From positions 62,001-126,000 of the forward strand of contig NZ_JAFMYU010000009.1 in the NCBI RefSeq assembly GCF_017353255.1: a stretch of 64,000 nt of DNA, written 5' to 3'. Numbering within the stretch: position 1 is the stretch's first letter; every line of letters starts with the position of its first letter. The notes under the pieces are model-generated. The model saw nothing but the letters and a program-made list of their open reading frames with translations, made no database searches and was not told where the DNA came from. This DNA is from Fibrella aquatilis (GTDB lineage Bacteria > Bacteroidota > Bacteroidia > Cytophagales > Spirosomataceae). The position numbers and the translations under genes are program-made. Of the stretch, positions 51,124 to 60,958 are shown piece after piece.

Positions 51124-52821
51124 ATGGATACCACACAAGTATTGATTGTTGGAGCCGGGCCTGTGGGTCTTACGCTCGCCAATTTGTTGCACCATCACGG
51201 AGTTCGCTGTAAGATCATCGACCAGGTTCCGCCCCGCCCCGAAGTCGAATCGCGGGCCGAAGGCGTTCACGTCCGCACACAGGAACTGTTTGAACAACTC
51301 GGTTTTCTCGACGAAGCCTACGCGATGGCCCGTCCGCTGAAAGCCGCCACGCTCTACGCCAAGGGACACACGCTCGGCCATATCAGTCTGGAAGAACCAA
51401 CCCTAACGCATTCGGGACCGATCATTCTGCAACAGAGTTTAGTTGAACAACTCTTAATCAGTCAGTTAGAAAAGCTGGGTGGTTCCGTCGAGCGACCGCT
51501 TACGTTTGTTGGTTTTGACCAAACTGACACGCGGGTAGTGGCGACGGTACAGCAACCCGACGGCCAAACCCACACCATCCGGGCCGACTATCTGGTAGCC
51601 TGCGACGGAGGTCGGAGCGTGATTCGGCACCAACTGAAGGCCGAGTTTGACGGCAAGGCAATCCCCAGCCGGTTTGTGTTGGCCGACGTGTCTATCGACT
51701 TCACCGACCAACCTCTCGACGGTGACCTGCACATTTTTATGGACCCGGTGCTACTCTTCGGTCAGCTACCCAGCGGTAACTGGAAAATGGCGACGCTCAT
51801 GCCCGACGGATTTCCCGATCAGGCCAGCCCCGACGAGATTGTGGCCTTTTTGCAGCAAAGTGCCGACGCTCAGGGGGTTCGTTGCCGGTTGCACACGCCG
51901 TTGTGGACATCTTCGTTCCGAATTAACACCCGGATGGTGAGCCAGTTTCGGCACGGGCGGGTGATTCTGGCGGGCGATGCGGCCCATATTCATAGCCCGA
52001 TGGGTGGGCAGGGCATGAACGAGGGGATGCAGGATGCGTTGAATCTGGGCTGGAAATTAGCCTTCCGGCTAGCAGGCCGGGCCGACGATTCGCTGCTCGA
52101 CACCTACCAAGCCGAACGCGGCCCGCTCATTGCCGACGTGCTGAAAGATACCGCCCTGATGTCGGAGGTGCTACTGTGGACTAACCCAATCGCTGTAGGC
52201 TTGCGAAACCAGTTTATGTCGCTTGTGACGGGCATCGATGCGGCTCAGCCCACCCTGCGCGAGTTGTTCTCGGGGGCCACCCGTGCCTACGCCCCCAACC
52301 CCTACTTGCAGGAACGTACCCTGACCCCTAGCGAACGATTGGCGCATATCAGCCAAAGGGTTTTTCACCCCGACCCCGCCGACGATCTGGCCTTTGCCAA
52401 AGGACCAAAGCCGGGCGAACGCGCCCCGGATGCGTTCGGCTTGCGGGCTGCTAACGGCACTACCCAACGGCTACTGACCTACTTTGCGGGCGATTTTCGG
52501 CACCGGCTGCTGGTCTTTGCGGGTCAACACGCCACCCCCGACCAACTAACCAAAATTTACCAGCAACTCACTGATTTACAAGAGAAAAGGGGGGCATTTC
52601 TTCGCCCCATACTGGTGGTGCTTCCCGGTACGTTAATCTCGGAAACGCCCCGCATAGAAACATTAACCGATACCGACTATAACCTGCACAAGCGGTACAG
52701 AGCCCGGCACGAGTGCCTGTATTTGCTCCGGCCCGATGGCTTTATCGGCTATCGCAGTCAACCTGCTCAACTGCCGGAGTTGGAAACATACCTGACCCAG
52801 CGATACGCACCCGTTTCCTAA
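51124..52821 (+). CDS. FAD-dependent aromatic-type monooxygenase
   Basis: A 565-residue class A flavin monooxygenase (PheA/TfdB, FAD_binding_3 type). The GxGxxG motif VLIVGAGPVGLTLANLL is at residues 7-23, the second FAD motif DYLVACDGGRSVIR near 155-170, and GDAAHIHSPMGGQGMNEGMQ near 285-305. The C-terminal 130 residues form the thioredoxin-like domain of this family. Likely reaction: NADPH- and O2-dependent hydroxylation of an aromatic compound or antibiotic; relatives include rifampicin and tetracycline-class monooxygenases, but the substrate cannot be read here. Controlled by the adjacent TetR, judging by the shared operator. Confidence 0.9.
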   Translation: MDTTQVLIVGAGPVGLTLANLLHHHGVRCKIIDQVPPRPEVESRAEGVHVRTQELFEQLGFLDEAYAMARPLKAATLYAKGHTLGHISLEEPTLTHSGPIILQQSLVEQLLISQLEKLGGSVERPLTFVGFDQTDTRVVATVQQPDGQTHTIRADYLVACDGGRSVIRHQLKAEFDGKAIPSRFVLADVSIDFTDQPLDGDLHIFMDPVLLFGQLPSGNWKMATLMPDGFPDQASPDEIVAFLQQSADAQGVRCRLHTPLWTSSFRINTRMVSQFRHGRVILAGDAAHIHSPMGGQGMNEGMQDALNLGWKLAFRLAGRADDSLLDTYQAERGPLIADVLKDTALMSEVLLWTNPIAVGLRNQFMSLVTGIDAAQPTLRELFSGATRAYAPNPYLQERTLTPSERLAHISQRVFHPDPADDLAFAKGPKPGERAPDAFGLRAANGTTQRLLTYFAGDFRHRLLVFAGQHATPDQLTKIYQQLTDLQEKRGAFLRPILVVLPGTLISETPRIETLTDTDYNLHKRYRARHECLYLLRPDGFIGYRSQPAQLPELETYLTQRYAPVS

Positions 52822-52932
52822 CTGGGTTCGTTCCTCATTGCAGATGGTCGTAGGAGTGAGGTGCCGCAGGTGACAGCGGTGGGGACTCAACGGGTAAGCA
52901 GTGAATTGGCAGATTGAAATGATGTGTTTTAT

Positions 52933-53526
52933 ATGCAGTCCTGGCAGAAATTTATAGAACGTTATGCCTCCCTGACTCCCACCGAATGGGCTGATGTGCA
53001 GGCGCGTTCGCACCGGCGCGAGGTAGCAAGGAATGAGTTGTATCTCCAGCCGGGGCAGGTTAACAAGGAGTTCGTGTTTATCGACCAGGGTGGACTACGG
53101 GTGTTTCAGATCACCGCCGATGGCGAGGAGCATACGGCCTGGCTGGCTGTGGAAGGGCAGTCATTTTGTGACCTCAGCAGTTTTCGCCAGCAGATACCTA
53201 CCCAACTCTCGGTACAGGCCCTCGCCGATACGTCGCTCATCACGCTGTCCTACGCCGATATGCAACACCTCTATCAGACCCTACCCGTCTGGCAGGAGTT
53301 TGGGCGCAAACTCTGGGAAGAGGTCAGCGTCAATCTGATCGGGATGATTTTGTCTTTTCAGGCCGAATCTGCCGGGGTACGCTACGAGCGGATTAGCCAG
53401 AACTACACACTGCTGCAAACGGCTCCGCTCAAATTTGTGGCCGAATTTTTGGGTATTACGCCCCACACCCTAAGCCGGCTCCGACGCTACGCCAGCCGCC
53501 GACAGAGCAAACGGCAGAAGCTATGA
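52933..53526 (+). CDS. Crp/Fnr-family transcriptional regulator
   Basis: The 197-residue protein has a jelly-roll sensor (about 30-115, NELYLQPGQVNKEFVFIDQG) and a C-terminal winged helix (LKFVAEFLGITPHTLSRLRR) with a very basic tail (SRRQSKRQKL). I chose ATG 52933; GTG 52924 would add three residues. It lies 54 bp upstream of a small membrane protein gene, its probable partner or target. It is the third of four such regulators. Confidence 0.84.
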   Translation: MQSWQKFIERYASLTPTEWADVQARSHRREVARNELYLQPGQVNKEFVFIDQGGLRVFQITADGEEHTAWLAVEGQSFCDLSSFRQQIPTQLSVQALADTSLITLSYADMQHLYQTLPVWQEFGRKLWEEVSVNLIGMILSFQAESAGVRYERISQNYTLLQTAPLKFVAEFLGITPHTLSRLRRYASRRQSKRQKL

Positions 53527-53580
53527 CCGATATTGCCTTTTGGCAAGCGTTGGCCTACCGCAACACAGTACGTTTGCGGC

Positions 53581-54063
53581 ATGAACAGTACAATAACAAC
53601 CCTACGTTGGCTGCATTTTGCCCTTTTCGGGCTGGCCCTTTGGTTTTTCGGCAACCTCTACGAGGAAGTTATTCTGCTTCCCAACTGGCTGGCGGCTTCC
53701 CTCTCTGTTTTACAGGCGTATAACCGCTATTATTCGGTCGTGATTCAATACCACTATTACGTACCGGTTACACAAGTAGCTGTTGTCGTGCTGGTTGCGC
53801 TGTGTTTTACCAGCAATCCGGCCCGGCAGACCGACCCCTCCAACCTGCGCCGGGCCGCCTTGTGGGGTACATTGGGCCTGGTGCTTACGGCCTTGATCGT
53901 TATCAACCTGAATCTCCGCCTGTTTGTGGGTGAGTTGACCCTGTCCGAGACCGAAGCCCACCGGCTGGGGTTGATCTGGATGGTTGGCAATGGCATTCGG
54001 TTATTTTGCGTGGGTATGTCCTTCAGGTATGCGCTCAGTGTGCGTGACCGGCTACGGACATAA
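53581..54063 (+). CDS. Four-helix integral membrane protein of unknown function
   Basis: The 160-residue protein has about four transmembrane segments (LRWLHFALFGLALWFFGNLY, VTQVAVVVLVALCF, LWGTLGLVLTALIVINLNL, LGLIWMVGNGIRLFCVGMSF). ATG 53581 (MNSTITTLRW) is preferred over 53533 because it starts just before the first helix. The NLYEE element after helix 1 and the overall size recall DUF1772/anthrone-oxygenase-like small membrane proteins, but I am not certain of this. It follows a Crp-like regulator. Confidence 0.65.
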   Translation: MNSTITTLRWLHFALFGLALWFFGNLYEEVILLPNWLAASLSVLQAYNRYYSVVIQYHYYVPVTQVAVVVLVALCFTSNPARQTDPSNLRRAALWGTLGLVLTALIVINLNLRLFVGELTLSETEAHRLGLIWMVGNGIRLFCVGMSFRYALSVRDRLRT

Positions 54064-54082
54064 CGGCATTCGCTGGTTTCGC

Positions 54083-55093
54083 CTACGACAGCCGGGCGTA
54101 GTTGGCTTTCAGGTAAAGCAGTGCTTCCCGAACGGCCTGGTCCGGTGATTTAGGCGTAAACCCCAGCTCGCGCCGGGCCTGGCTGATGTCGAAATCCTGC
54201 GGCACACCGAATAGCATCGACACTAAGTTGGTCCGCAGCAACGGTGGCTTGCCCGTAAACCGGCTACTCTGCTCCATGATGAAAGCAATAGCATACAACA
54301 CCGCTTTGGGTACGGCGGGTGGAATTTTCAGCCCCCGTTCGGGGAATAATTCCATCGTCAGGGTGGTGGTTTCGCGCAGGGTCATGCTTTTTTCATTCGC
54401 CAGAATGTACCGCCGACCGTTGACTCCGCGTTGGGCAGCCGCATAACAACCGGCAGCTACGTCTTTGACATCAATCCAGTTGAGCGTAAACGAGGTTTCA
54501 ATTGGCACGTTTCCGTCATAAACGGATTTCAAAATGCCAAATGATTCGCTTAGCGTAAAGGCTTCCGAACCAATCATTGCCGATGGTAACACCGTGACTA
54601 CACGTAGGTTGTGTTCTTTTGCCAACGCCAGGGCCAGTTGCTCGGCATCGTTTTTGGACCTGTAATACGCGTTCCGCCGGTCGGGATTGAAGCCATAACT
54701 TTCTTTCGAAGGCAGCGTTGCGTAGTTGAGGGCGGCAATCGAACTGACATAGACCACCTTACGTACCCCGGCTTCGGCAGCCGCTTCGATGATGTTGCGC
54801 GTTCCCTGCATATTGACCTCGTAGATTTCTTTCTCTTCGTCTTTCGCCCACAACTTAAACGCGGCCCCTACCGCATAGAGCGTGGTAACACCCTGCATTG
54901 CCCGCAGTAGCGACGACTTATCGGTGATGTCAGCAGGCACCAGTTCGCAGTCGAGGCCAGCAAACGGTTCGCGGCTTTTTAGGTTTCGTACCGATGCCCG
55001 AACCGTTTCGCCCTGCGCGAGCAGGTGCCGGACCAGGTTGTTGCCGAGGTGTCCGTTGGCCCCCGTGATCAAAGAAACAGGTTTCCCATTCAT
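54083..55093 (-). CDS. NAD(P)-dependent epimerase/dehydratase (dihydroflavonol reductase-like)
   Basis: The 336-residue extended-SDR protein has GANGHLGNNLVRHLLAQG (about 10-27) as the cofactor loop, VVYVSSIAALNYA with the catalytic serine, and AYYRSK with Tyr/Lys (about 143-148). It most resembles the dihydroflavonol-4-reductase/aldehyde-reductase subgroup. It is encoded 65 bp after a Crp-like regulator on the same strand, repeating the Crp-plus-oxidoreductase pattern seen at 43.6 and 49 kb. Substrate unknown. Confidence 0.87.
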   Translation of the reverse strand: MNGKPVSLITGANGHLGNNLVRHLLAQGETVRASVRNLKSREPFAGLDCELVPADITDKSSLLRAMQGVTTLYAVGAAFKLWAKDEEKEIYEVNMQGTRNIIEAAAEAGVRKVVYVSSIAALNYATLPSKESYGFNPDRRNAYYRSKNDAEQLALALAKEHNLRVVTVLPSAMIGSEAFTLSESFGILKSVYDGNVPIETSFTLNWIDVKDVAAGCYAAAQRGVNGRRYILANEKSMTLRETTTLTMELFPERGLKIPPAVPKAVLYAIAFIMEQSSRFTGKPPLLRTNLVSMLFGVPQDFDISQARRELGFTPKSPDQAVREALLYLKANYARLS

Positions 55094-55158
55094 TGTGCGT
55101 ATTGGTTTGATTACGCTACAAAGGTCTAACCCGGCCTGGCGACTTCTCTTGATGTAGG

Positions 55159-55752
55159 TTAGGAAATGATCTGCCGCCGGATGCGGCTCAACGATTCGGG
55201 TTTGATACCGATAAACGAAGCAATATGCTGGAGCGGAACATTCTGGATAATACTGGGATGCTGACGAAGTAGCTTGAGGTATCGTTGTTCTGCCGTCAGC
55301 ACCATTAAGTCCTTGATCCGTTGCTCGTTGTAGCGGATAGACTGCTCAAAAATAAGCCGCCCAAATTCGGTCAGGTGATGGCTATGGGCATAGAGCAAAT
55401 CCAGATCGGGGCGGGTAATGGCCAGTAACGCACTGTCGGTCAGGCATTCGACGGAATTTGTGGCGGGTTCCTGCCGGGTAAAGCTTTCAAACGAGGTGAT
55501 GAAACCGGGCGGGCAATTCAAATGCGTCGTCACCTCTTCGCCATCTTCCAGGGTCGATACCCGAACGTAGCCTGCATTGATAAAATAGAGTTGCCGGGCA
55601 ATCTGACCCGGTTCGACCAGTCGGGTATGCCGGGGCAAAAAAACCGGCCGGAATAACGACTGGATCAGTGTTTGGCTCTCAGCATCGAGCGGCACCAACT
55701 CGTTAACCAGTTGCAGCAGTTTGTGATGAGAAATGGCTGGTTCGTTTAGCAT
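55159..55752 (-). CDS. Crp/Fnr-family transcriptional regulator
   Basis: The 197-residue protein has a jelly-roll sensor (LVEPGQIARQLYFINAGYVR, about 40-60) and C-terminal winged helix (LQHIASFIGIKPESLSRIRR). No redox cysteines are evident. It lies upstream of, and co-directional with, the epimerase/dehydratase gene, its likely target. The fourth of four similar regulators between 43.6 and 55.8 kb. Confidence 0.85.
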   Translation of the reverse strand: MLNEPAISHHKLLQLVNELVPLDAESQTLIQSLFRPVFLPRHTRLVEPGQIARQLYFINAGYVRVSTLEDGEEVTTHLNCPPGFITSFESFTRQEPATNSVECLTDSALLAITRPDLDLLYAHSHHLTEFGRLIFEQSIRYNEQRIKDLMVLTAEQRYLKLLRQHPSIIQNVPLQHIASFIGIKPESLSRIRRQIIS

Positions 55753-55799
55753 TGAGTACGTTAACGATGGTCTTATTCATATGGTTTGCCTTGCCCCAT

Positions 55800-56513
55800 T
55801 CACGCCCCCGCCCGATACCGTTCCTGAAACCCCTCGACATACCGCTCGCCAACCGGAATCGGGATTGTCCCGTCTAATAAAATCTGGGTTTTGTTGACTC
55901 CGGTGATGCGTCTCAACGGCACAATGAACGACTGATGCACCCGGCAAAACCGGCCTGCTGACTCCAATTTGGCTTCCATCGCTTTCACGTTCAGGCGGGT
56001 CAGGATGGGCTTATCGGGCTGCGATTCGAGGTAAATTTTCACGTAGTCTTTTAACCCCTCCACATACAGGATGTCGTGGTGGTAGATCTTGGTGTCTTTG
56101 TAGTCGGTTTTGACGAAGAAAAACGTGGGTACGTCGGCATCGGGTTTGGTGGTCTGCTGATACAGTTGGTAGGCTTTGGTGCAGGCCCGCAGCAGCCGCT
56201 CGAACCGGATGGGTTTCAGCAGGTAGTCCACCACGTTGAGGTCATAACTCTCGATGGCATACTGCTCGTAGGCGGTTGTGAAAATCACCATCGGCGGGTT
56301 GGTCAGGGCGCGGAGAAAATCGGTGCCGAGCAGCGTAGGCATCTGAATGTCGAGAAACAATAGGTCAACCCGGCCCTGCTGGATCAATTCCAACGCGTCG
56401 AAGGGCTTAGTGAAGGTGCCGATCAGGTCAACAGTTGGAATTTTCCGCAGATCATCGGCTAGAATGTGCAGACCCGGTGGTTCATCGTCAATGGCGATGC
56501 TGGTTAGTTTCAT
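55800..56513 (-). CDS. LytTR-family response regulator
   Basis: A 237-residue regulator. The receiver domain (about 3-118) has the acidic pair IAIDDEPPG, the phosphoacceptor Asp55 in LLFLDIQMP and the conserved Lys in VVDYLLKPIRFE. The C-terminal LytTR DNA-binding domain (about 130-235) has YVEGLKDYVKIYLE and CRVHQSFIVPLRRITGV. Its ATG overlaps the histidine kinase stop by 4 nt. It probably controls the divergent TonB receptor/efflux operon. Confidence 0.93.
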   Translation of the reverse strand: MKLTSIAIDDEPPGLHILADDLRKIPTVDLIGTFTKPFDALELIQQGRVDLLFLDIQMPTLLGTDFLRALTNPPMVIFTTAYEQYAIESYDLNVVDYLLKPIRFERLLRACTKAYQLYQQTTKPDADVPTFFFVKTDYKDTKIYHHDILYVEGLKDYVKIYLESQPDKPILTRLNVKAMEAKLESAGRFCRVHQSFIVPLRRITGVNKTQILLDGTIPIPVGERYVEGFQERYRAGA

Positions 56514-57619
56514 CGTTCTATCAAATCAATCTGTAGATCAACGCAAAACTCCCCTCCATGTGGGCCAACTGCCAGCGTGTGCCGGTCGGGGTAATGCAAC
56601 GCCAGTCGCCGTTTTACGTTCTGAACGCCGATACCCGAATCGTCCGTTGGTTTGCTGACATACAGGTGGTTGCGGGTCGAAAACCTCAACGTCCCCTGCT
56701 TCAGCCGCAGCCTGATCACCACCGCCGACTCATGCTCGTGGTGTAGGCCATATTTGACCGCGTTTTCCACAAACGGGATCAACAGCAACGGCTCAATCAG
56801 TACTCGGTCATCGTCCAAGTCGGTCTCAAAAACGAGTTGGTTGTGCGGAGCCAGTCGCAATTGTTGCAGGGTAACGTAGTCGGTTAGGTAGTCAGTTTCT
56901 TTCGCCAAAGCTACCGGGCCGCGATCTGCCTGGTAGATCATGTAGCGCAGCATATCCGACAGCCGCATGATGGCTTCTTCGGTCTGATCGGACTTTTGGC
57001 GGGCCAGCCACCGCATGTTATTGAGCGTATTGAAGAGAAAATGCGGGCTGATTTGCAACTTCAACGCGCTCAGTTCGGCTTCTTTTTTCTCGATAACCAT
57101 CTGCTGATGCCGGGCTTCGCGCTCGGTGCGTTCGCGATACATGGCAAATCCGGTGCTGACGCTGGTGAGGAGGAGCAGCGAAATCAATGACGTGATAATC
57201 AGTGGAATTGGTGTGCCAAGCCATTCTTTCTGTCCAGGGACTGTCAGGCCTGCCTGGGTGAGTTTGGCCGAGAACCGGGGCAGATCGGCCACGATGACGT
57301 AGTGGTAATACAAGGCGTTGGTCGCCGTCAGCAACGCGCTCATACCCAGCCCTGCCAGCGGCAGTCGGGCGAGTTGTCCCCGCCGGAGCGCGTCGGGGGT
57401 CAGAATGTGGTAATTGAGGTAGAAAAACGCAATAATCAGGGCCTCATTTAGGGCTTTGATGCCGAACAATACCGTGATTTCGTGCGGGCTGAACACCTGC
57501 GTCAGCGGCAGAATCTGGTAGGGTAGCACCACATACAATGCCCAGCCCGGCAGGTGAAACGCCAGCGGATACCGTTCGTAACGTTGTTTGATGTACTCGA
57601 AAAATTGATTGCCGGTCAT
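56510..57619 (-). CDS. LytS/YehU-type sensor histidine kinase
   Basis: The 369-residue membrane kinase has four predicted transmembrane segments in the first 165 residues, a short coiled linker (EREARHQQMVIEKKEAELSA), the His_kinase box LQISPHFLFNTLNNMRWLAR with the phospho-histidine, and an ATPase domain with PFVENAVKYG and GIGVQNVKRRL. ATG 57619 is preferred because the longer frame has only TTG. It is coupled to the LytTR regulator and divergent from the operon at 57810-64000 across 190 bp. There is no large periplasmic domain, so it probably senses within the membrane. Confidence 0.92.
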   Translation of the reverse strand: MTGNQFFEYIKQRYERYPLAFHLPGWALYVVLPYQILPLTQVFSPHEITVLFGIKALNEALIIAFFYLNYHILTPDALRRGQLARLPLAGLGMSALLTATNALYYHYVIVADLPRFSAKLTQAGLTVPGQKEWLGTPIPLIITSLISLLLLTSVSTGFAMYRERTEREARHQQMVIEKKEAELSALKLQISPHFLFNTLNNMRWLARQKSDQTEEAIMRLSDMLRYMIYQADRGPVALAKETDYLTDYVTLQQLRLAPHNQLVFETDLDDDRVLIEPLLLIPFVENAVKYGLHHEHESAVVIRLRLKQGTLRFSTRNHLYVSKPTDDSGIGVQNVKRRLALHYPDRHTLAVGPHGGEFCVDLQIDLIER

Positions 57620-57809
57620 GGTAAACAAACGATGGGTACATAGTTGGACAAACTAAGCGCAAAAAGCGAAACCGTCGCGCTATTAAATCTCTACGAAAAC
57701 AACCTCAATCTCGACACACTGCCCGATGCGTAGGCACTTGCCCGACTGACCGAATTTAAGCCTGGAAATCAGCCGTTTCCTTTGTGTCATTCAACAACGA
57801 TACACAGAG

Positions 57810-60173
57810 ATGTCTGTTCCGCTTAAGCCATTTTTTACCCGCTCAACGCTGCTTCTATTGCTGTGTCTGCTGGCTCAGTGTGCCACCGCACAAACGAAGG
57901 TCACCATCAGCGGCACCATCAAAGATGCCCGTAACGGCGAGTCGCTGCTGGGCGCAACGGCCTTTGCCAAAGGTGAAGCGGGTAGTGCCGGGGCCGCAGC
58001 CAACGCTTACGGGTTCTACTCGATTACCCTGCCACCCGGTTCCTATACGCTCACGGCGCAGTTTGTGGGCTACACGCAAAAGTCGCTGCCCGTCACGCTG
58101 CAAGCCAACCAAACGCTCGATATTGAACTCAGCGATGAGGGCATTGCGCTTCAAGAAGTGCAGGTCAAAGCCGACCGCGAGGAAGACCCCATCACGCGCA
58201 ACCAGATCGGGGCTGAAAAGCTCAATATTCAGACCATCAGCACGATACCGGTGCTGTTTGGCGAGAAAGACATCCTCAAAACGATTCAGCTCCTGCCCGG
58301 CGTGAAGTCAGCGGGGGAGGGCAACAGTGGGTTCTTTGTGCGCGGTGGGGCCGCCGACCAAAACCTGATCCTGCTCGACGAAGCAACGGTCTACAACGCC
58401 AGCCATTTGCTCGGCTTCTTCTCGGTCTTCAACTCCGACGCGCTCAAAGATGCTACGCTCTACAAAGGCGGCATCCCGGCAGAATACGGTGGGCGGCTGT
58501 CGTCGGTGCTGGATATCAAGATGAAAGAAGGCAACAACCGTAAGTTCGGCGTCACGGCGGGCATCGGGGTGATTGCCTCGCGCCTGACGGTCGAAGGCCC
58601 GCTGGGACCGCACAAGAGCCAACCTGCGCGGGGGTCGTTTATCGTGTCGGGCCGACGTACTTACGCCGACCTGCTGCTCAAGGGGGTACAGGACTCGACC
58701 GTGAATCAGAGCAAGCTGTTTTTCTACGACCTTAACGCGAAGGCCAATTACAAACTAAACGACAAGAACTGGCTCTACGCATCGGGCTATTTCGGCACCG
58801 ACGTGCTGGGGGTGGGGAATCTGTTCGGCATCGAGTGGGGCAACGCCACGGCCACCCTTCGCTGGAACCATGTGTTTAACAACAAGTTATTCCTCAACTC
58901 ATCGCTTATCTACAGCAACTACCGCTACCAGATTGGCCTGGGTGGGGGCAACGCGAAGGTGACCATTGACTCGCGGATCAAGGACTGGAACCTCAAAGAA
59001 GACTTCGAGTATTACGCCAACGACCGCAGTACGTTCCGGTTTGGTGTGAACGCGATCCACCACACGATCCAGCCCGGCGCGGCCACCACCGGTACCGAAT
59101 CGGGGTTCAACCCGGTCAGCCTGACGGAAAAATACGCCCTCGAATCGGCCATTTATGGGGCACACGAATACCGGGTGTCGGAGCAGTTTACGGTCAAATA
59201 CGGCCTGCGGGTATCGGCGTTCACCACGCTAGGGCCGGGCACCTACTTTGACTTCAACACCGACCGCAGCATCGCCAGAACGTATCAGTACACGTCGGGC
59301 CAGTTTGTCAACACTTACGTAAACGCCCAACCCCGGCTGGCCCTGAACTACGTGGTTAATCCGCAATCGTCGGTCAAATTTGCTTACGAGCGCAACGCCC
59401 AGAACTTACACCTGCTCAGCAACAGCACGGCCAGTAACCCCACCGACCTCTGGATTCCGAGCAGCAACAACGTGAAGCCCGAACTGGCCGACCAGTTGTC
59501 GGTGGGCTATTTCCGCACGATTGGCGAGAATCAGTTTCAGTTTTCGGCGGAAACCTATTACAAGCAACTCCAGAACCAGATCGACTACCGCAACGGGGCC
59601 GAAATCCGGGTCAACGAGCAGGTCGAAGCCGATTTGATCTACGGCAAAGGCCGCGCCTACGGCCTGGAACTGTCGTTAAAGAAAAACGCGGGGCGGTTCA
59701 CGGGCTGGATCAGCTATACGCTCTCGCGCACCGAACGCCAGTTCGATGCCGTGAACCGGGGCGAGTGGTTTGCCGCCCGGCAGGACCGCACCCACGACAT
59801 TGCCCTGGTCGGTACATATAAGCTCAGCGACAAACTGCTGCTGGCGGGCAACTTCATCTACTACACCGGCAACGCCGTTACGTTTCCGGTGGGCAAGTAC
59901 TTCCTGAACGGGCAGGCCATCAGCCTCTATTCCGACCGCAACAGCCAGCGAATGCCCGCCTACCACCGGCTCGACCTGAGCCTGACCTGGTACCGCCGAC
60001 GTACCGCCGACACCGAGCGAAGCTGGAACTTCTCGGTCTACAACGCCTACGGGCGCGAAAACCCCTACACGATCTCGTTCCGCGCCAACGCCGACGACCC
60101 CACCCGCACCGAAGCCGTCCAGACCACTCTTTTCCGGTGGGTGCCGTCGGTAACGTACAACATCAAATTCTGA
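57810..60173 (+). CDS. TonB-dependent receptor with carboxypeptidase-like regulatory domain
   Basis: The 787-residue outer-membrane receptor has a signal peptide (to about 28), a CarboxypepD_reg-like domain (about 32-110, RNGESLLGATAFAKGEAGSA), a plug (about 115-230, with GVKSAGEGNSGFFVRGGAAD and LDEATVYNASHLLG) and a C-terminal barrel ending FRWVPSVTYNIKF. It is smaller than SusC proteins and has no SusD partner. Instead it is followed 2 bp later by a DUF4249 lipoprotein gene, the usual partner for this subgroup. Its substrate is unknown. It is divergent from the LytS/LytTR pair. Confidence 0.93.
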   Translation: MSVPLKPFFTRSTLLLLLCLLAQCATAQTKVTISGTIKDARNGESLLGATAFAKGEAGSAGAAANAYGFYSITLPPGSYTLTAQFVGYTQKSLPVTLQANQTLDIELSDEGIALQEVQVKADREEDPITRNQIGAEKLNIQTISTIPVLFGEKDILKTIQLLPGVKSAGEGNSGFFVRGGAADQNLILLDEATVYNASHLLGFFSVFNSDALKDATLYKGGIPAEYGGRLSSVLDIKMKEGNNRKFGVTAGIGVIASRLTVEGPLGPHKSQPARGSFIVSGRRTYADLLLKGVQDSTVNQSKLFFYDLNAKANYKLNDKNWLYASGYFGTDVLGVGNLFGIEWGNATATLRWNHVFNNKLFLNSSLIYSNYRYQIGLGGGNAKVTIDSRIKDWNLKEDFEYYANDRSTFRFGVNAIHHTIQPGAATTGTESGFNPVSLTEKYALESAIYGAHEYRVSEQFTVKYGLRVSAFTTLGPGTYFDFNTDRSIARTYQYTSGQFVNTYVNAQPRLALNYVVNPQSSVKFAYERNAQNLHLLSNSTASNPTDLWIPSSNNVKPELADQLSVGYFRTIGENQFQFSAETYYKQLQNQIDYRNGAEIRVNEQVEADLIYGKGRAYGLELSLKKNAGRFTGWISYTLSRTERQFDAVNRGEWFAARQDRTHDIALVGTYKLSDKLLLAGNFIYYTGNAVTFPVGKYFLNGQAISLYSDRNSQRMPAYHRLDLSLTWYRRRTADTERSWNFSVYNAYGRENPYTISFRANADDPTRTEAVQTTLFRWVPSVTYNIKF

Positions 60174-60175
60174 TC

Positions 60176-60958
60176 ATGAAAAACAGCATCTTTTTAGTAG
60201 CCAGCCTGTTCGCCCTCTCCTCATGCGAAAAAGTCATCACCCTTGACCTCAAAGGTGAAAACAAGCGCGTGGTGATCGAAGGCGGCATCAGCAACGAAGC
60301 AGGGCCGTATTCGGTACGCGTTTCCCAATCTGCCGATTTTTATCAGGCTGGCGTGGGTGAGGCCATTACTAATGCTACCGTGACGCTCAGCGACAACACC
60401 GGTGCCACCGAATCGCTGACCTACACGAGCAACGGTACCTACCAGACAAAGACCACCAAAGGCACAGCCGGACGTACCTATACGCTCCGGGTAACGGCCA
60501 ATGGCGCAACCTACCAGGCCACCTCGACCATGCCCGCGCCGGTGCCACTCGAATCGCTTACCTACGAAGCACAGGCCCTCGGCGACATAATCTACGCCAA
60601 CTACACCGACCCTATCGCGACGGGCAATGCCTACCGCTGGGTGATGTATGTCAACGACAAACAGCAGGGCGATGTGTTTGCCGTCAACGACCGGCTCAAC
60701 AACGGTATCCGCACTCGGCAGGCTCTGTTCCTAACCAGCCCTAACGCCCCCGACCTCAAAACCGGCGACCGGATTCGGGTGGACATGCAGTGTATCGACG
60801 CGCCGACATACGAATATTTTTTCGGATTGGCACAGGTGCTGGGTAGCGGCAACAATCAGGCCGCTACGCCCGCCAACCCTACCAGCAACCTGTCGGGTGG
60901 GGCACTGGGTTATTTCAGCGCGTACAGTATAACGAGTAATAGTCTGACCATCAAATGA
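60176..60958 (+). CDS. DUF4249 lipoprotein
   Basis: The 260-residue outer-membrane lipoprotein has signal peptide and lipobox FALSSC (Cys17). The beta-rich body fits DUF4249 (EKVITLDLKGENKRVVIEGG, VRVSQSADFYQ, AYRWVMYVNDKQQGD). I chose ATG 60176; the longer frame from 60137 lies inside the TonB receptor gene. It is encoded 2 bp after that receptor and overlaps the ABC ATPase start by 4 nt. DUF4249 proteins accompany TonB receptors of this type and probably help capture the ligand. Confidence 0.85.
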   Translation: MKNSIFLVASLFALSSCEKVITLDLKGENKRVVIEGGISNEAGPYSVRVSQSADFYQAGVGEAITNATVTLSDNTGATESLTYTSNGTYQTKTTKGTAGRTYTLRVTANGATYQATSTMPAPVPLESLTYEAQALGDIIYANYTDPIATGNAYRWVMYVNDKQQGDVFAVNDRLNNGIRTRQALFLTSPNAPDLKTGDRIRVDMQCIDAPTYEYFFGLAQVLGSGNNQAATPANPTSNLSGGALGYFSAYSITSNSLTIK

